Shown in pieces: positions 25,116 to 33,442 of a stretch of DNA of 64,000 nt. The DNA lies in assembly GCA_964474905.1 (NCBI GenBank), contig CAYYUP010000006.1, positions 94,445 to 158,444 of the forward strand, given 5' to 3'. Made by a program: the position numbers and the translations under genes. The DNA comes from JADJRG01 sp964474905 (lineage in GTDB: Bacteria; Myxococcota_A; Polyangia; Nannocystales; Nannocystaceae). The stretch's first letter is position 1. Every line of letters begins with the position of its first letter. The notes under the pieces were generated by a model. That model made no database searches. It saw nothing but the letters and a program-made list of their open reading frames with translations, and had not been told where the DNA came from.

Positions 25116-28100
25116 GTGGTGGACCCTCCGGCCTTCGGAACGGGGTTCAGAACGAAGATTGGGCGCGACGGTAAGAAAGTAGTAGTTATGGTAATGTATA
25201 GGCGCAAGACGGAGATACGGGCTGAGGAGAGGGGGCCTAGGCGAGCGCTGTTGGGCCTCCTCTATATCGAGATTCTCGCAGGAGAGCAGCACTTTGACCG
25301 AATCGTCGAGTATTTCGCGCGGTATTCGATCTGTCGGTGGGCGCTGCACGAGTCCGGGCACAAGGTGTGGCTGAGGGCTCGCTCGACCAAAAATATTAAT
25401 ATTGTTGTCGCCAGGGCCGTGTCCGAGCGCGAGCGACGGCGAGTGCAGCACTCCGGCACCACGGTCGTCGATATCGGTCTTTTGGTGGAGGATCTTGAGG
25501 CCGTTCTGGCACGGGCGCGCGCGGCCAGCGAGTCGGGTGTTTTTTTGCGTCACCCTCGAAGGAGCACAAAACAGGCTGTCTGGGCGACAATTTGTTCTCC
25601 TGTGTCCAGTATTGTGCACACTGTGGTAGATCGATCCTCCTATGATGGCACGATGCTGCCAGGTTGGCGGCAGCTACACCCGGTGTCGGGCAAAGCCTGC
25701 TGGGGTGAAGGTGACGGTACTGGTACTGAGATCGCCGAATTCTCTGCAGTTGATCATATTACCATTGCCTGCGCACGTGGCACGACATATGCAGTTTCCA
25801 TGTGGTACCAGTCGGTGCTTGGCCTGAAAGATCTCACGGGCGCGACGACGCTTCAGTCGAGCAGGGGCGGGCTTCGTCTTTCGGCGCTGTGGAGCCGTCG
25901 GTGGCAGGAGGAGGCGTACGCGTCTTCGGTAACCCTGACGTTCGTCGAGTCGCTCGGCCACTCCGGTACTGCGGGGCAGGATCAAGTAGCCGGTTTCCTT
26001 GCCGAGCACGCGATGTCAGGGGTTCAGCATGTTGCCTTATTTGCCCCCGACATACTCGCCACCGAGAGTCGGCTCAGACAGCGGGGAGTCGAGTTTATAT
26101 CGGCGCCACCGGCCTATTACGAACATGCACCAAAGGTGCAGCAGATCGAGTCGGTCGGCCTTGCGGTCGAGGAGCTGAGGGCCGGACAGATCCTCTTTGA
26201 TGGCGATGTCGGGGGCTCTTGCGAGCATCGCGGGTATCTCCTGCAGGTATTTACACCGCCTCCTTTTGAGCGAAACACATTGTTCTTTGAGCTAATTTTT
26301 CGGAGTCTCGACGTCAAGGGGGAGCAGGTCCAAGGGTTTGGAGCGGGCAATATCCGCGATCTATTTCGAGCGGTCGCCGAGGCTCGGACCCCGAAGGTGC
26401 GGCCTGGCCAGGTGATGAGTCCGTCAACTTCAAAGCACACAGGAGCTGCCGGTCCCAAGCCCGATCCGAAAACACAAGAATTGTACCGAAGGATGCAGGC
26501 GGAGTGCGCTGAGATCTTTGCTGAAAATTCTGGGATGGGGCAGGGCCTGCCGGCGGAGAGTAGGTCTGCGGTGATCCTCATCGGTGCGGGACTCTGCGGC
26601 CTTGCGGCAGCGCTGGCCCTTGTCGAATGTGGCGTGGACGTAACGCTTATCGAGAGCTGCGCGGCCCTGCCCCTAGGCACACGGGCGGTAACCTGGGTGC
26701 GCTCGTCACTCGAATTCTTGGACAGCCTAGGTGTTGGTGCGGAGCTCTCGAGGGGCAGTGTGCCCTGGGCCCGGGGGGTCATCCGCCGCGGGCCCAGTTG
26801 TGCTCTCGAATGGCGGGCCCCGGTGAACAAAGGCGAGTACCCCGCGTACTCCAATATCCCCCAGTATGTTGTGCATGCATCGCTACTCAAGAGACTGGCG
26901 AGATCGAAGCTGTGTCGGATGATGTTTAATACAACGGTCACAGGTCTCGCGGGCGGTCTGCAGCCGGGAGGTATGGTCGTATACATCGAAGGACCCGATG
27001 GGGATCTTTCTTCGCTGGTCGGCACCTACGTCATCGATTCCTCAGGTGCCCATAGCGAGTGGCGATCCCATATGGTTGCAGATCAGATGCCCTCGTGCGA
27101 GGGCGCGTTTTTGATCGCAGATATGCACGCAGAGGGGTCGCAGCAGCTGCCGGACGAGCGCGTGTTTTGGTTTAACGCTCCTTTCCACAATGACGGACAG
27201 ACCTTTCTCATGTTGCCGCAGCCGGGCGGCGTATTGCGTATGGACTTTGGTCTCGACAGCTGTCCTGTGGATGAAGCGAGTGTGCTCTTGACGGCCCCGG
27301 AGCGCGCACGACGGGCCTTGGTATGTATGCAAAACGATCCTCGTTACGCGGCGCTCGACCTCAATCCCGACGGATTTAGGCTGGGTTGGAGTTCTCTCTA
27401 TAAATACGCATCGGGCTCGCTCGAGCGAGCGGTCGAAGGACGACTTCTTTGGGTGGGTGACAGCCTCAAGCGTGTCTCCCCTTTTGGGGCGCGTGGTGGT
27501 AACGAGGGCTTGCGCGATGTGGCGGCCCTTGTTTGGCGTCTGGCCTGGATCCTTCGAGGGGGCGCCGACGCATCGTTGCTCGAGGACTACAGTCAAGAGC
27601 GCACGTACAGCGCGGCCTGCGATGTATTGATCAACCGAGCGACGATGCGGTTTATCGATCCTCCTGCCTCGATGCGTTTCCTGCGAGAAGCTGTACTCGG
27701 AGCCTACGAAGAAAGTCGCGAGAATCAGAGCATCGGTCAATTTATCAATACGGGGCGCTTTCCGACACCGCCGCCGAGTCTCCGAGGCCTGTCGACGTTC
27801 TCGAACCCACTCGCCGAGAACGGCGATTGGAGTGAGGACTGCCTGCGTCCGGGCGATTACTTCGACGACGGCCTTCTCGCGGGCGGTGGCAGTCTGTTCT
27901 CACTCTTGTCGGCGCAGACATTTATACTGTTAGTCTTTGGGCCCGATGTCGCGCTCGATCTCAGGCATATGCCATGGGTGCAACGAGTGTGTGTGCATCT
28001 AGAGGGCCGCGAAGATCCGCGAGCGTCGGTTGACCTGGTGAGAGCCTACGATGCGCGCCCAGGTACTTGTCTGCTCCTGCGGCCGGATCTTTTTGTGCTC

Positions 28101-28454
28101 GCGAGGTGGCGTCGCTTTGATGCTTCTTGCCTGGAATTTTGTTCGCAGATCGCGAATCCACAGCGAGGGTCCGAGGCGCTGCCAAAGGCGACGATTCATG
28201 CGCTTTCAGCCCATGATGCGGTCTATTGGCTGCTCTACCAGGCGCTCGACGGTTTGGATTCGGAGGCTGCGAAGCTGAGTCTGGTTGGCGGGCTGCTTCA
28301 AGAGTACGCCGTGCATGTGCCGATGTGCGCGAGCTTGCTGTCGGCGACAGAAGAGCTGATCAAGGCGCTTGCCCAGTGCTTGGAGGGGCCTGCGCCCGAA
28401 GAGTTCGATCTGCAGCGGCTGAGAGTCATCCTCGCACGTCTCTCGATCGAGTGA
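25116..28454 (+). CDS. HPPD-like dioxygenase / FAD aromatic monooxygenase / thioredoxin-like fusion (1112 aa)
   Basis: Residues about 45-430 form a two-VOC-domain enzyme like 4-hydroxyphenylpyruvate dioxygenase or hydroxymandelate synthase. The iron ligands are His214 (AVDHITIA), His305 (GVQHVALFAPD) and Glu392 (FFELIFR), and GFGAGNIRDLF is the usual C-terminal helix. After a linker, 485-1000 is a class A flavin monooxygenase: GAGLCG (490-495) for FAD and WVGDSLKRVSPFGARGGNEG near the flavin. The last ~150 residues resemble the thioredoxin-like tail of PHBH/MhpA-type hydroxylases, with LLLRPDLFVLARW. A single chain could oxidise and then hydroxylate an aromatic 2-oxo acid. The start is uncertain: GTG 25116 or ATG 25188. 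No cluster partners are adjacent. Confidence 0.88.
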   Translation: MVDPPAFGTGFRTKIGRDGKKVVVMVMYRRKTEIRAEERGPRRALLGLLYIEILAGEQHFDRIVEYFARYSICRWALHESGHKVWLRARSTKNINIVVARAVSERERRRVQHSGTTVVDIGLLVEDLEAVLARARAASESGVFLRHPRRSTKQAVWATICSPVSSIVHTVVDRSSYDGTMLPGWRQLHPVSGKACWGEGDGTGTEIAEFSAVDHITIACARGTTYAVSMWYQSVLGLKDLTGATTLQSSRGGLRLSALWSRRWQEEAYASSVTLTFVESLGHSGTAGQDQVAGFLAEHAMSGVQHVALFAPDILATESRLRQRGVEFISAPPAYYEHAPKVQQIESVGLAVEELRAGQILFDGDVGGSCEHRGYLLQVFTPPPFERNTLFFELIFRSLDVKGEQVQGFGAGNIRDLFRAVAEARTPKVRPGQVMSPSTSKHTGAAGPKPDPKTQELYRRMQAECAEIFAENSGMGQGLPAESRSAVILIGAGLCGLAAALALVECGVDVTLIESCAALPLGTRAVTWVRSSLEFLDSLGVGAELSRGSVPWARGVIRRGPSCALEWRAPVNKGEYPAYSNIPQYVVHASLLKRLARSKLCRMMFNTTVTGLAGGLQPGGMVVYIEGPDGDLSSLVGTYVIDSSGAHSEWRSHMVADQMPSCEGAFLIADMHAEGSQQLPDERVFWFNAPFHNDGQTFLMLPQPGGVLRMDFGLDSCPVDEASVLLTAPERARRALVCMQNDPRYAALDLNPDGFRLGWSSLYKYASGSLERAVEGRLLWVGDSLKRVSPFGARGGNEGLRDVAALVWRLAWILRGGADASLLEDYSQERTYSAACDVLINRATMRFIDPPASMRFLREAVLGAYEESRENQSIGQFINTGRFPTPPPSLRGLSTFSNPLAENGDWSEDCLRPGDYFDDGLLAGGGSLFSLLSAQTFILLVFGPDVALDLRHMPWVQRVCVHLEGREDPRASVDLVRAYDARPGTCLLLRPDLFVLARWRRFDASCLEFCSQIANPQRGSEALPKATIHALSAHDAVYWLLYQALDGLDSEAAKLSLVGGLLQEYAVHVPMCASLLSATEELIKALAQCLEGPAPEEFDLQRLRVILARLSIE

Positions 28455-28479
28455 AGATTGCCCCCCAAGGCGTGCAAGG

Positions 28480-28508
28480 GCCCGGCCCCGTTTCTGAGGG
28501 GGTCGGGC
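28480..28508. terminator. Terminator-like hairpin
   Basis: GCCCGGCCCC and GGGGTCGGGC pair over 10 bp (one G-T) around a 9-base loop, between the convergent fusion-enzyme and lipoprotein genes. The loop contains TTT but no T-run follows. Confidence 0.5.
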
Positions 28509-28534
28509 CGCTTCTGATGACCTGGTTGTACTCG

Positions 28535-29158
28535 CTACAAATTGCTCGCGTTGCAGCAGTAGTAGAACGGCTGCTCATAACAGACATCGAGTCCCATGTC
28601 GCCGCAGAACTCGCTCCAGGTCTGCTTCCGAGCGCCCTGGACCGCGTCGCTTTTCAATTCCTCGAAGCTGCAATCAGAGTCCTCGATGAGGGGATAGGAG
28701 CCGAGCCACGTCGGCGGGGAAGAGATTTCGTCGCCGCCGAGGAGGGCACCGCTCAGCTCGAGATCTGCGTTGTGAAGGAGAGCGGCGTCTTCGGTTTCGG
28801 CGAAAAGAGTGAGGGCGCGGAGCACCTCTTGGTCGCTGCCGCCGCGATCGAGGATGCTCGCCTCAATGTGGGCCTCGATGTTGAGCCCGTGGGCCTCGGC
28901 AGCCGCCCGGAGGTCGCCGAGCACAACCGTGGTATCGCCGGCCGCGAGCGCGGTTTCCTGGGCGAGCGCAGCCAGGGCTGGGTCGGCCGCTAAGCCGACG
29001 AGCGCGTCACGGAGGAGGCCGACATCGTTGCAGAGATCTGCGTTCACGCTGGCTCCAAGCACTTCGGCGGGGGACGTTTCCAGTGTATCGGCATCATCGC
29101 ACCCGAGCGGCGCAAGGAGAGAGAGCGAGAACATGAGGACGAGGTTCCGTGTCTGCAT
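28535..29158 (-). CDS. Secreted lipoprotein with C-terminal cysteines (207 aa)
   Basis: Lipobox LAPLGC (Cys20) after a normal signal when started at ATG 29158. The TTG at 29176 would add six residues and is less likely. The domain is Ala/Leu/Asp-rich and helical (about 40-150). A Cys-rich end follows with EFCGDMGLDVC and FYYCCNASNL. No homologous family recognised. Convergent with the fusion enzyme gene. Confidence 0.75.
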   Translation of the reverse strand: MQTRNLVLMFSLSLLAPLGCDDADTLETSPAEVLGASVNADLCNDVGLLRDALVGLAADPALAALAQETALAAGDTTVVLGDLRAAAEAHGLNIEAHIEASILDRGGSDQEVLRALTLFAETEDAALLHNADLELSGALLGGDEISSPPTWLGSYPLIEDSDCSFEELKSDAVQGARKQTWSEFCGDMGLDVCYEQPFYYCCNASNL

Positions 29159-29264
29159 ACTTGCCCTCTGAAGCATCTGTCGTGCCGGAATAAAGACGAA
29201 TGAAAATCAAGGACATGTTCCTGTAGACAGCTCAAAATGGAAGTCGATGAGACATACGTCCGGG

Positions 29265-29296
29265 ACATTGGGACATCGGAACATCGGGACATCGGG
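29265..29296 (+). repeat. 8-bp tandem repeat (ACATCGGG x4)
   Basis: Four tandem copies of ACATYGGR (29265, 29273, 29281, 29289) in the intergenic stretch 29159-29403. The rest of this stretch shows no gene. Possible slippage repeat, no known function. Confidence 0.7.
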
Positions 29297-29403
29297 AACG
29301 GCGCGAAGCTGTCGTCGAAGATCGCCGGGAGTCGCTTTTATGAACACATCATGGCGCCTCGGGGCCGTGGAGTTCGTCCTGCATCTGCAGGCGGCTTGCC
29401 CGA

Positions 29404-30789
29404 TCAGCTCGGGAAGATTTTTCCGGGGTTGAGCAGGCGATCGGGATCCCAGGATCGCTTGAGCGCGAGCTGCAGATCGCGGAGCGCGGCGGGCTGCTCC
29501 ATGTGCATGAAGGGTCGCTTGCTCAGGCCGATGCCGTGCTCGCCGCTGAGGGTGCCGCCGAGCTTCAGCGTCGCCTGAAAAAGCTCGGTGACGGCGCGCT
29601 GGACCCTCTCTTCGATGTCGTCAGCAGAGGCGGGATCGTAAAGGAAATTGACGTGCAGGTTGCCGTCGCCAGCGTGGCCGAAGCAGGCGGTATCGAGGCG
29701 ATGGCGCGAAGCGATCGTCCGGGCGGCTGCGGCGAGTTCTGGCAGTCGACCGATAGGCACCGCGACATCCTCGGAGATCTTTTTAGGCCAGCGCGCGCGC
29801 AGGCGATGGCTCAGTGCCCGGCGCAGGCCCCAAAGGCGCTCGCAGGTCGTGGGATCCGAGGCGCTCTCGACCGAGAGTGCGCCGGCTTCACGGCAGCGCT
29901 TTGCGGCCCGTCGCAGGGCTGCGTCGAGACCCGCGGCGTCGCCGTCGAGTTCGATCCAGAGCATCGACCGGGTGTCTTTTGGGACATGTACGTTGAGATC
30001 ACCGCCGCTTTGGAGCAGCGCGGCGCAGGTGCGATCGGCGAACTCGATCGCCGCCGGAGTGAGGCCGCCGCGGAGGCAGCGGAGAACTGCGTCGCAGGCC
30101 GCGATTTCGTCGTTAAAGGTGGCGAGCAGAGTGAGGCTTGCGCTCGGTTGCGGCAGCAGGCGCAGGGTCGCGGTTTGTGTCACCGCGAGCGTGCCCTCTG
30201 AGCCGACGAGCAGGCTGACCAGATCGTAGCCGGTGACACCTTTGATCGAGCGGTGGCCGAGGCTCAAGCATTGGCCGCCGCCGGTGATCACATCGAGGCC
30301 GAGAACGAAGGCGCCGGTGACCCCGTATTTGCACGCACGGGGTCCGCCCGCGTTGGTCGCGATGTTGCCTCCGAGCGAGCATTTTTTAAAACTCGCGGGA
30401 TCGGGGGGGTAGAAGAGGCCGAGGGCGGCGACTTCCGCCTGCAGGTGGGCGGTGATGACCCCGGGTTCGACGGTGGCGAGCAGGGAGCGCTCGTCGATGT
30501 CGAGGATCGCGTCGAGCCCCGCGAGATCGAGAACGACACCGCCGTGATCGGCCAAACAGGCGCCGACGGTGCCGGTGCCGGCTCCGCGGGGTGAGAGGGG
30601 CACCTGATGGGCCCGGCAGAGGGCGACGATCTCCGCGATCTCGGCGCGCTCTTGCGGTCGCAGCACTAGTCCGGGCGGGTACGGCCCCTGTGCGCCGTCA
30701 TCGCGGGCGTAGGGCTCGCGATCGGCAACGACGATCTCGGGGCCCAAGCGAGCGACCAGCGAGTGATGGAGATCGTCGAGGTCGAGCAT
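29404..30789 (-). CDS. FAD-linked oxidase, GlcD/D-2-hydroxyacid dehydrogenase type (461 aa)
   Basis: A VAO/PCMH-type FAD domain: PRGAGTGTVGACLADHGG binds the pyrophosphate, with SLGGNIATNAGGPRACKYG and GSEGTLAV following. The cap domain then closes with FGHAGDGNLHVNF and GTLSGEHGIGLSKR. This is the pattern of GlcD and D-lactate/2-hydroxyglutarate dehydrogenases that oxidise 2-hydroxyacids and pass electrons on. The glcE/glcF subunits are absent nearby, and no Fe-S domain is fused, so a stand-alone enzyme is likely. ATG 30789 has GGAAG upstream and is preferred to GTG 30801. Confidence 0.93.
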   Translation of the reverse strand: MLDLDDLHHSLVARLGPEIVVADREPYARDDGAQGPYPPGLVLRPQERAEIAEIVALCRAHQVPLSPRGAGTGTVGACLADHGGVVLDLAGLDAILDIDERSLLATVEPGVITAHLQAEVAALGLFYPPDPASFKKCSLGGNIATNAGGPRACKYGVTGAFVLGLDVITGGGQCLSLGHRSIKGVTGYDLVSLLVGSEGTLAVTQTATLRLLPQPSASLTLLATFNDEIAACDAVLRCLRGGLTPAAIEFADRTCAALLQSGGDLNVHVPKDTRSMLWIELDGDAAGLDAALRRAAKRCREAGALSVESASDPTTCERLWGLRRALSHRLRARWPKKISEDVAVPIGRLPELAAAARTIASRHRLDTACFGHAGDGNLHVNFLYDPASADDIEERVQRAVTELFQATLKLGGTLSGEHGIGLSKRPFMHMEQPAALRDLQLALKRSWDPDRLLNPGKIFPS

Positions 30790-30907
30790 TTCTTCTTCCA
30801 CCTTCTAATCGATGAAGCGAGCGTGAGGGCGTGCAAAACGCGCCCGGCGAACTGCCGAGCGCGCCTTGGTGCTCACCTCAAATTGCCCGCGCAGCTCGGG
30901 CGCCGGC

Positions 30908-31312
30908 TCAGACCGAAAACGACGAACCGCAGCCGCAGGAGCCGGTGGTATTCGGGTTTAAGAACTTAAAACCCGCGCCCTGGAGGCCCTCGACGTAGTC
31001 GATCGTCGTGCCCATCAGGTACATAAAGCTCATCTGATCGCAGAAAAGCTGGATGCCGTCGATCTTGAAGACGTTGTCGCCGTCGGCGGGCTCGTCAAAG
31101 TAGAGATCGTACTGGAAACCGGCACAGCCGCCGCCCATGACCTTTACGCGGAGGCCGTAGCTCGCTTCGATGTCCTCGGCGTCGCGGATCTCTCGGATCT
31201 TCGACGCCGCGACCTCTGTGAGGGTGAGGGCGCCGATCATCGCCGGATCTTCGATCGCAACCGGCGCGCCGGTCTCGGAGGGGGAGGGGGTTTCGGTCTG
31301 TGGCTCTGACAT
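30908..31312 (-). CDS. A-type iron-sulfur cluster carrier (ErpA/IscA family)
   Basis: 134 residues. The three conserved cluster-ligating cysteines are present: Cys63 in MGGGCAGFQY, and Cys126 and Cys128 in GSCGCGSSFSV near the C-terminus. An approximately 28-residue Pro/Glu/Thr-rich N-terminal extension is longer than in typical IscA/ErpA. It delivers Fe-S clusters to apoproteins in the cytosol. The start at ATG 31312 follows an AAGGA; the upstream in-frame ATG at 31333 lacks a comparable site. It lies 118 bp after the FAD oxidase start on the same strand. Confidence 0.93.
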   Translation of the reverse strand: MSEPQTETPSPSETGAPVAIEDPAMIGALTLTEVAASKIREIRDAEDIEASYGLRVKVMGGGCAGFQYDLYFDEPADGDNVFKIDGIQLFCDQMSFMYLMGTTIDYVEGLQGAGFKFLNPNTTGSCGCGSSFSV

Positions 31313-31531
31313 GGTCTTTTCCTTCACCTTCACCGGGCGGGCGATGTTGTACGCCAGATGACGGCCTAAGAAAGGTGACGCTGCGTAAGATGGTCTGAGC
31401 TTTCGAAGGCGTCAAGCGTCGGCAGGCGGCAAAATGCGCAAACTACGCATCTATGCTGAACGATCTTCGAGCGCCACTCAAGGGCTTTGACAGGCCGAGG
31501 GCGCATCTCCTACCGTTGCAGCGCCCCTATT

Positions 31532-31608
31532 TGCGCCAACCCGCGCTAACCTGCGCCGACCATTGTGCGCAGATGTCGCACTCCCGCAATTTCCCGCAAT
31601 TTCCCGCA
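31532..31608 (+). repeat. Two clusters of 10-bp-phased repeats
   Basis: TGCGCCAACC, CGCGCTAACC and TGCGCCGACC run in tandem from 31532 to 31561, and TCCCGCAATT repeats from 31582 to 31608. Both have a 10-bp period, about one helix turn, in the 309-bp divergent region between erpA-like and lipoprotein genes. The rest of that region holds no gene. Could be a promoter-proximal binding array for the gene at 31622. Confidence 0.6.
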
Positions 31609-31621
31609 TCTTCGGAGATCC

Positions 31622-33148
31622 ATGAAGAATCGCATCCGCGTTGGTGTTGTCCTTGCGCTCGGCCTCGGCCTTGCCTGTGGCGAGAGCCGTGACGATCAGC
31701 TCAAGCGTCAGCTGGGCTACAGCAAAGAAGACAAAGAGAAGTCGGCCGCTGTCGAGGAGGTGCCCCCGGATCCGGTCCGCGAGGAGCTCCGCCCGCTGCT
31801 CGAGAAGATCTACTCGCACGATCGCCTGCCCGGTGTCGTCGACGAGAATGTCTTCGTCGAGAGTGAACGCTACCCCTACGTGCTGCAGGCCGGCGTATTG
31901 GCGGTGGTCAAGGTGCCGAAGGGCGTGCCCAAGGCGGCCAAAATGAAGGCGATCATCCTCGGTACCGCCGAGGCCGACGCGTGGATCTTTCGCAAGGAGG
32001 CGCGCCGTGATTACGCCCAGTTGATCCACAAAGTGAAATACGGATTTGGCGAGGACACCAAGGAGCAGATCCTCCGGGGATACGCCGATCTTCGCCTGCT
32101 CTCGGTCTTCAGCGCACCGGATATCGACGAGACCATCGGCAAGCTCGAGGGCGAGGCGCAAAAGATCGCCAAGGAACTCAAGCAGGAGTACACGGCCAAT
32201 CAGGACAAGTACTGGGGCGAGTGGATGGGCGTAAAAATGTACGCTCGTCGGGCTGTCTCCGGCGACGAACCCTACCGCTCGCTGCTCCGCCAGCTCGCCA
32301 AGGATCTCGGCACGGTCGAGGTCAAGCCGCGCAAGTGGGGGGACTCGGTGGATGGGGCCTTCGCCGCTTGGGCCAAGGCGGTCGAGGCGAACGAGGAGCT
32401 GCTGATCAAGCTCACCGGCTATCGCGAGCTTCGCGATCGCGTCGACTTTTTAAACGATACGCACGCGCTCTGGTTGATCGAGGGCAGCGATCGTGTGCCC
32501 GAGAAGGCTCGCGAACTGAAGCCCGACAAGGCGACCGGCTACGCGGTGCTCCGCGAGGATCTGGGTAGCGGGTACAACGAGCTGACCTTCGTCTTTAGCC
32601 GCAAACTGAGCGGAGCGAAGCTCAAGCGGGCTTTCCTGCACTCGCTGATCTTCCGCCAACTGCTGACCGACTTCCAACTATTGGCCACCGCTGGCGGCGA
32701 CTGGGCGCAGCGCGAGTCGGACGGTTCGCTGATCAAGGACTCGTCGATCGTGCCCGACGAGTTCGATCCGCTCTACGCTCGTTGCGGCGCCGACGGTGCT
32801 CTGGACAGCCTAATCAGCGGCTTTAGTGGCGACTTCCCGCTGCTCGCCGGAGTGCCGATCAAGGAGCGCAACTCCGAGAAGGTGATCACCGTTGCTCACA
32901 AATGTGTGATCGAGGGCGGCAAGCCACGGATCTTTGTTCCGGCGAAGGACGATGAGTTCGCCCTCGAAGGTCCGGCGCCGGCCTCCCGCCTGGCGCTCTT
33001 CCAGATGCTCGCCCGCTTCGAGAAGATCGACGTCAACATGGCGGCCATGGGCGACGATGCCAAACGCATGCCCGAGGACGACGCGATCGAAGATGCCGAG
33101 GCGTTGCTCAAGAAGCTCGAGGCCAAACAAAAAGAGGAGAACAAGTAG
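31622..33148 (+). CDS. Large uncharacterised lipoprotein (508 aa)
   Basis: Lipobox LGLAC (Cys19) is followed by an acidic/Lys-rich helix. The domain is largely alpha-helical with conserved-looking segments LLEKIYSHDRLPG, KVPKGVPKAAKMKAI and YNELTFVFSRKLSG, and a Lys/Glu-rich C-terminal coiled coil. No catalytic motif seen. It probably sits in the outer-membrane periplasmic leaflet. ATG 31622 has GGAG a few bases upstream and begins a clean signal; the earlier in-frame GTG-type start (31565) does not. Family not recognised. Confidence 0.82.
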   Translation: MKNRIRVGVVLALGLGLACGESRDDQLKRQLGYSKEDKEKSAAVEEVPPDPVREELRPLLEKIYSHDRLPGVVDENVFVESERYPYVLQAGVLAVVKVPKGVPKAAKMKAIILGTAEADAWIFRKEARRDYAQLIHKVKYGFGEDTKEQILRGYADLRLLSVFSAPDIDETIGKLEGEAQKIAKELKQEYTANQDKYWGEWMGVKMYARRAVSGDEPYRSLLRQLAKDLGTVEVKPRKWGDSVDGAFAAWAKAVEANEELLIKLTGYRELRDRVDFLNDTHALWLIEGSDRVPEKARELKPDKATGYAVLREDLGSGYNELTFVFSRKLSGAKLKRAFLHSLIFRQLLTDFQLLATAGGDWAQRESDGSLIKDSSIVPDEFDPLYARCGADGALDSLISGFSGDFPLLAGVPIKERNSEKVITVAHKCVIEGGKPRIFVPAKDDEFALEGPAPASRLALFQMLARFEKIDVNMAAMGDDAKRMPEDDAIEDAEALLKKLEAKQKEENK

Positions 33149-33190
33149 GGCGAACGCTCTGATTGTTCCAGGCGCCGACTCTGGGGCGTT

Positions 33191-33232
33191 CATCCCGAGC
33201 CTTGGGTGCGAAAACGCCCAGATCTCGGGATG
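33191..33232 (+). terminator. Intrinsic terminator after the large lipoprotein gene
   Basis: CATCCCGAG pairs with CTCGGGATG over 9 bp, enclosing a second stem (TGGGTG / CGCCCA) around GCGAAAA-like bases, then TTTGTGTG follows. It ends 84 bp past the lipoprotein stop. Confidence 0.72.
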
Positions 33233-33442
33233 TTTGTGTGTGGGGCTTTTAGTGCACGCGCTTGGCGGGCTTCGTGTCGCCTGGAGCCGCGGTGGTTTAG
33301 TAGTTTGGCGGGGCGCAGGGGAGCGGACTGAGTAGTTAACGAAGGAGCCGCTTCGCTGCGTGACTCCGACGGGATCGGCGGGCCGCAAATAGCGGATGCC
33401 GGTGGTCGGCGAGCGTGCGTGTCGCTATCATCGCCCGGTCCG

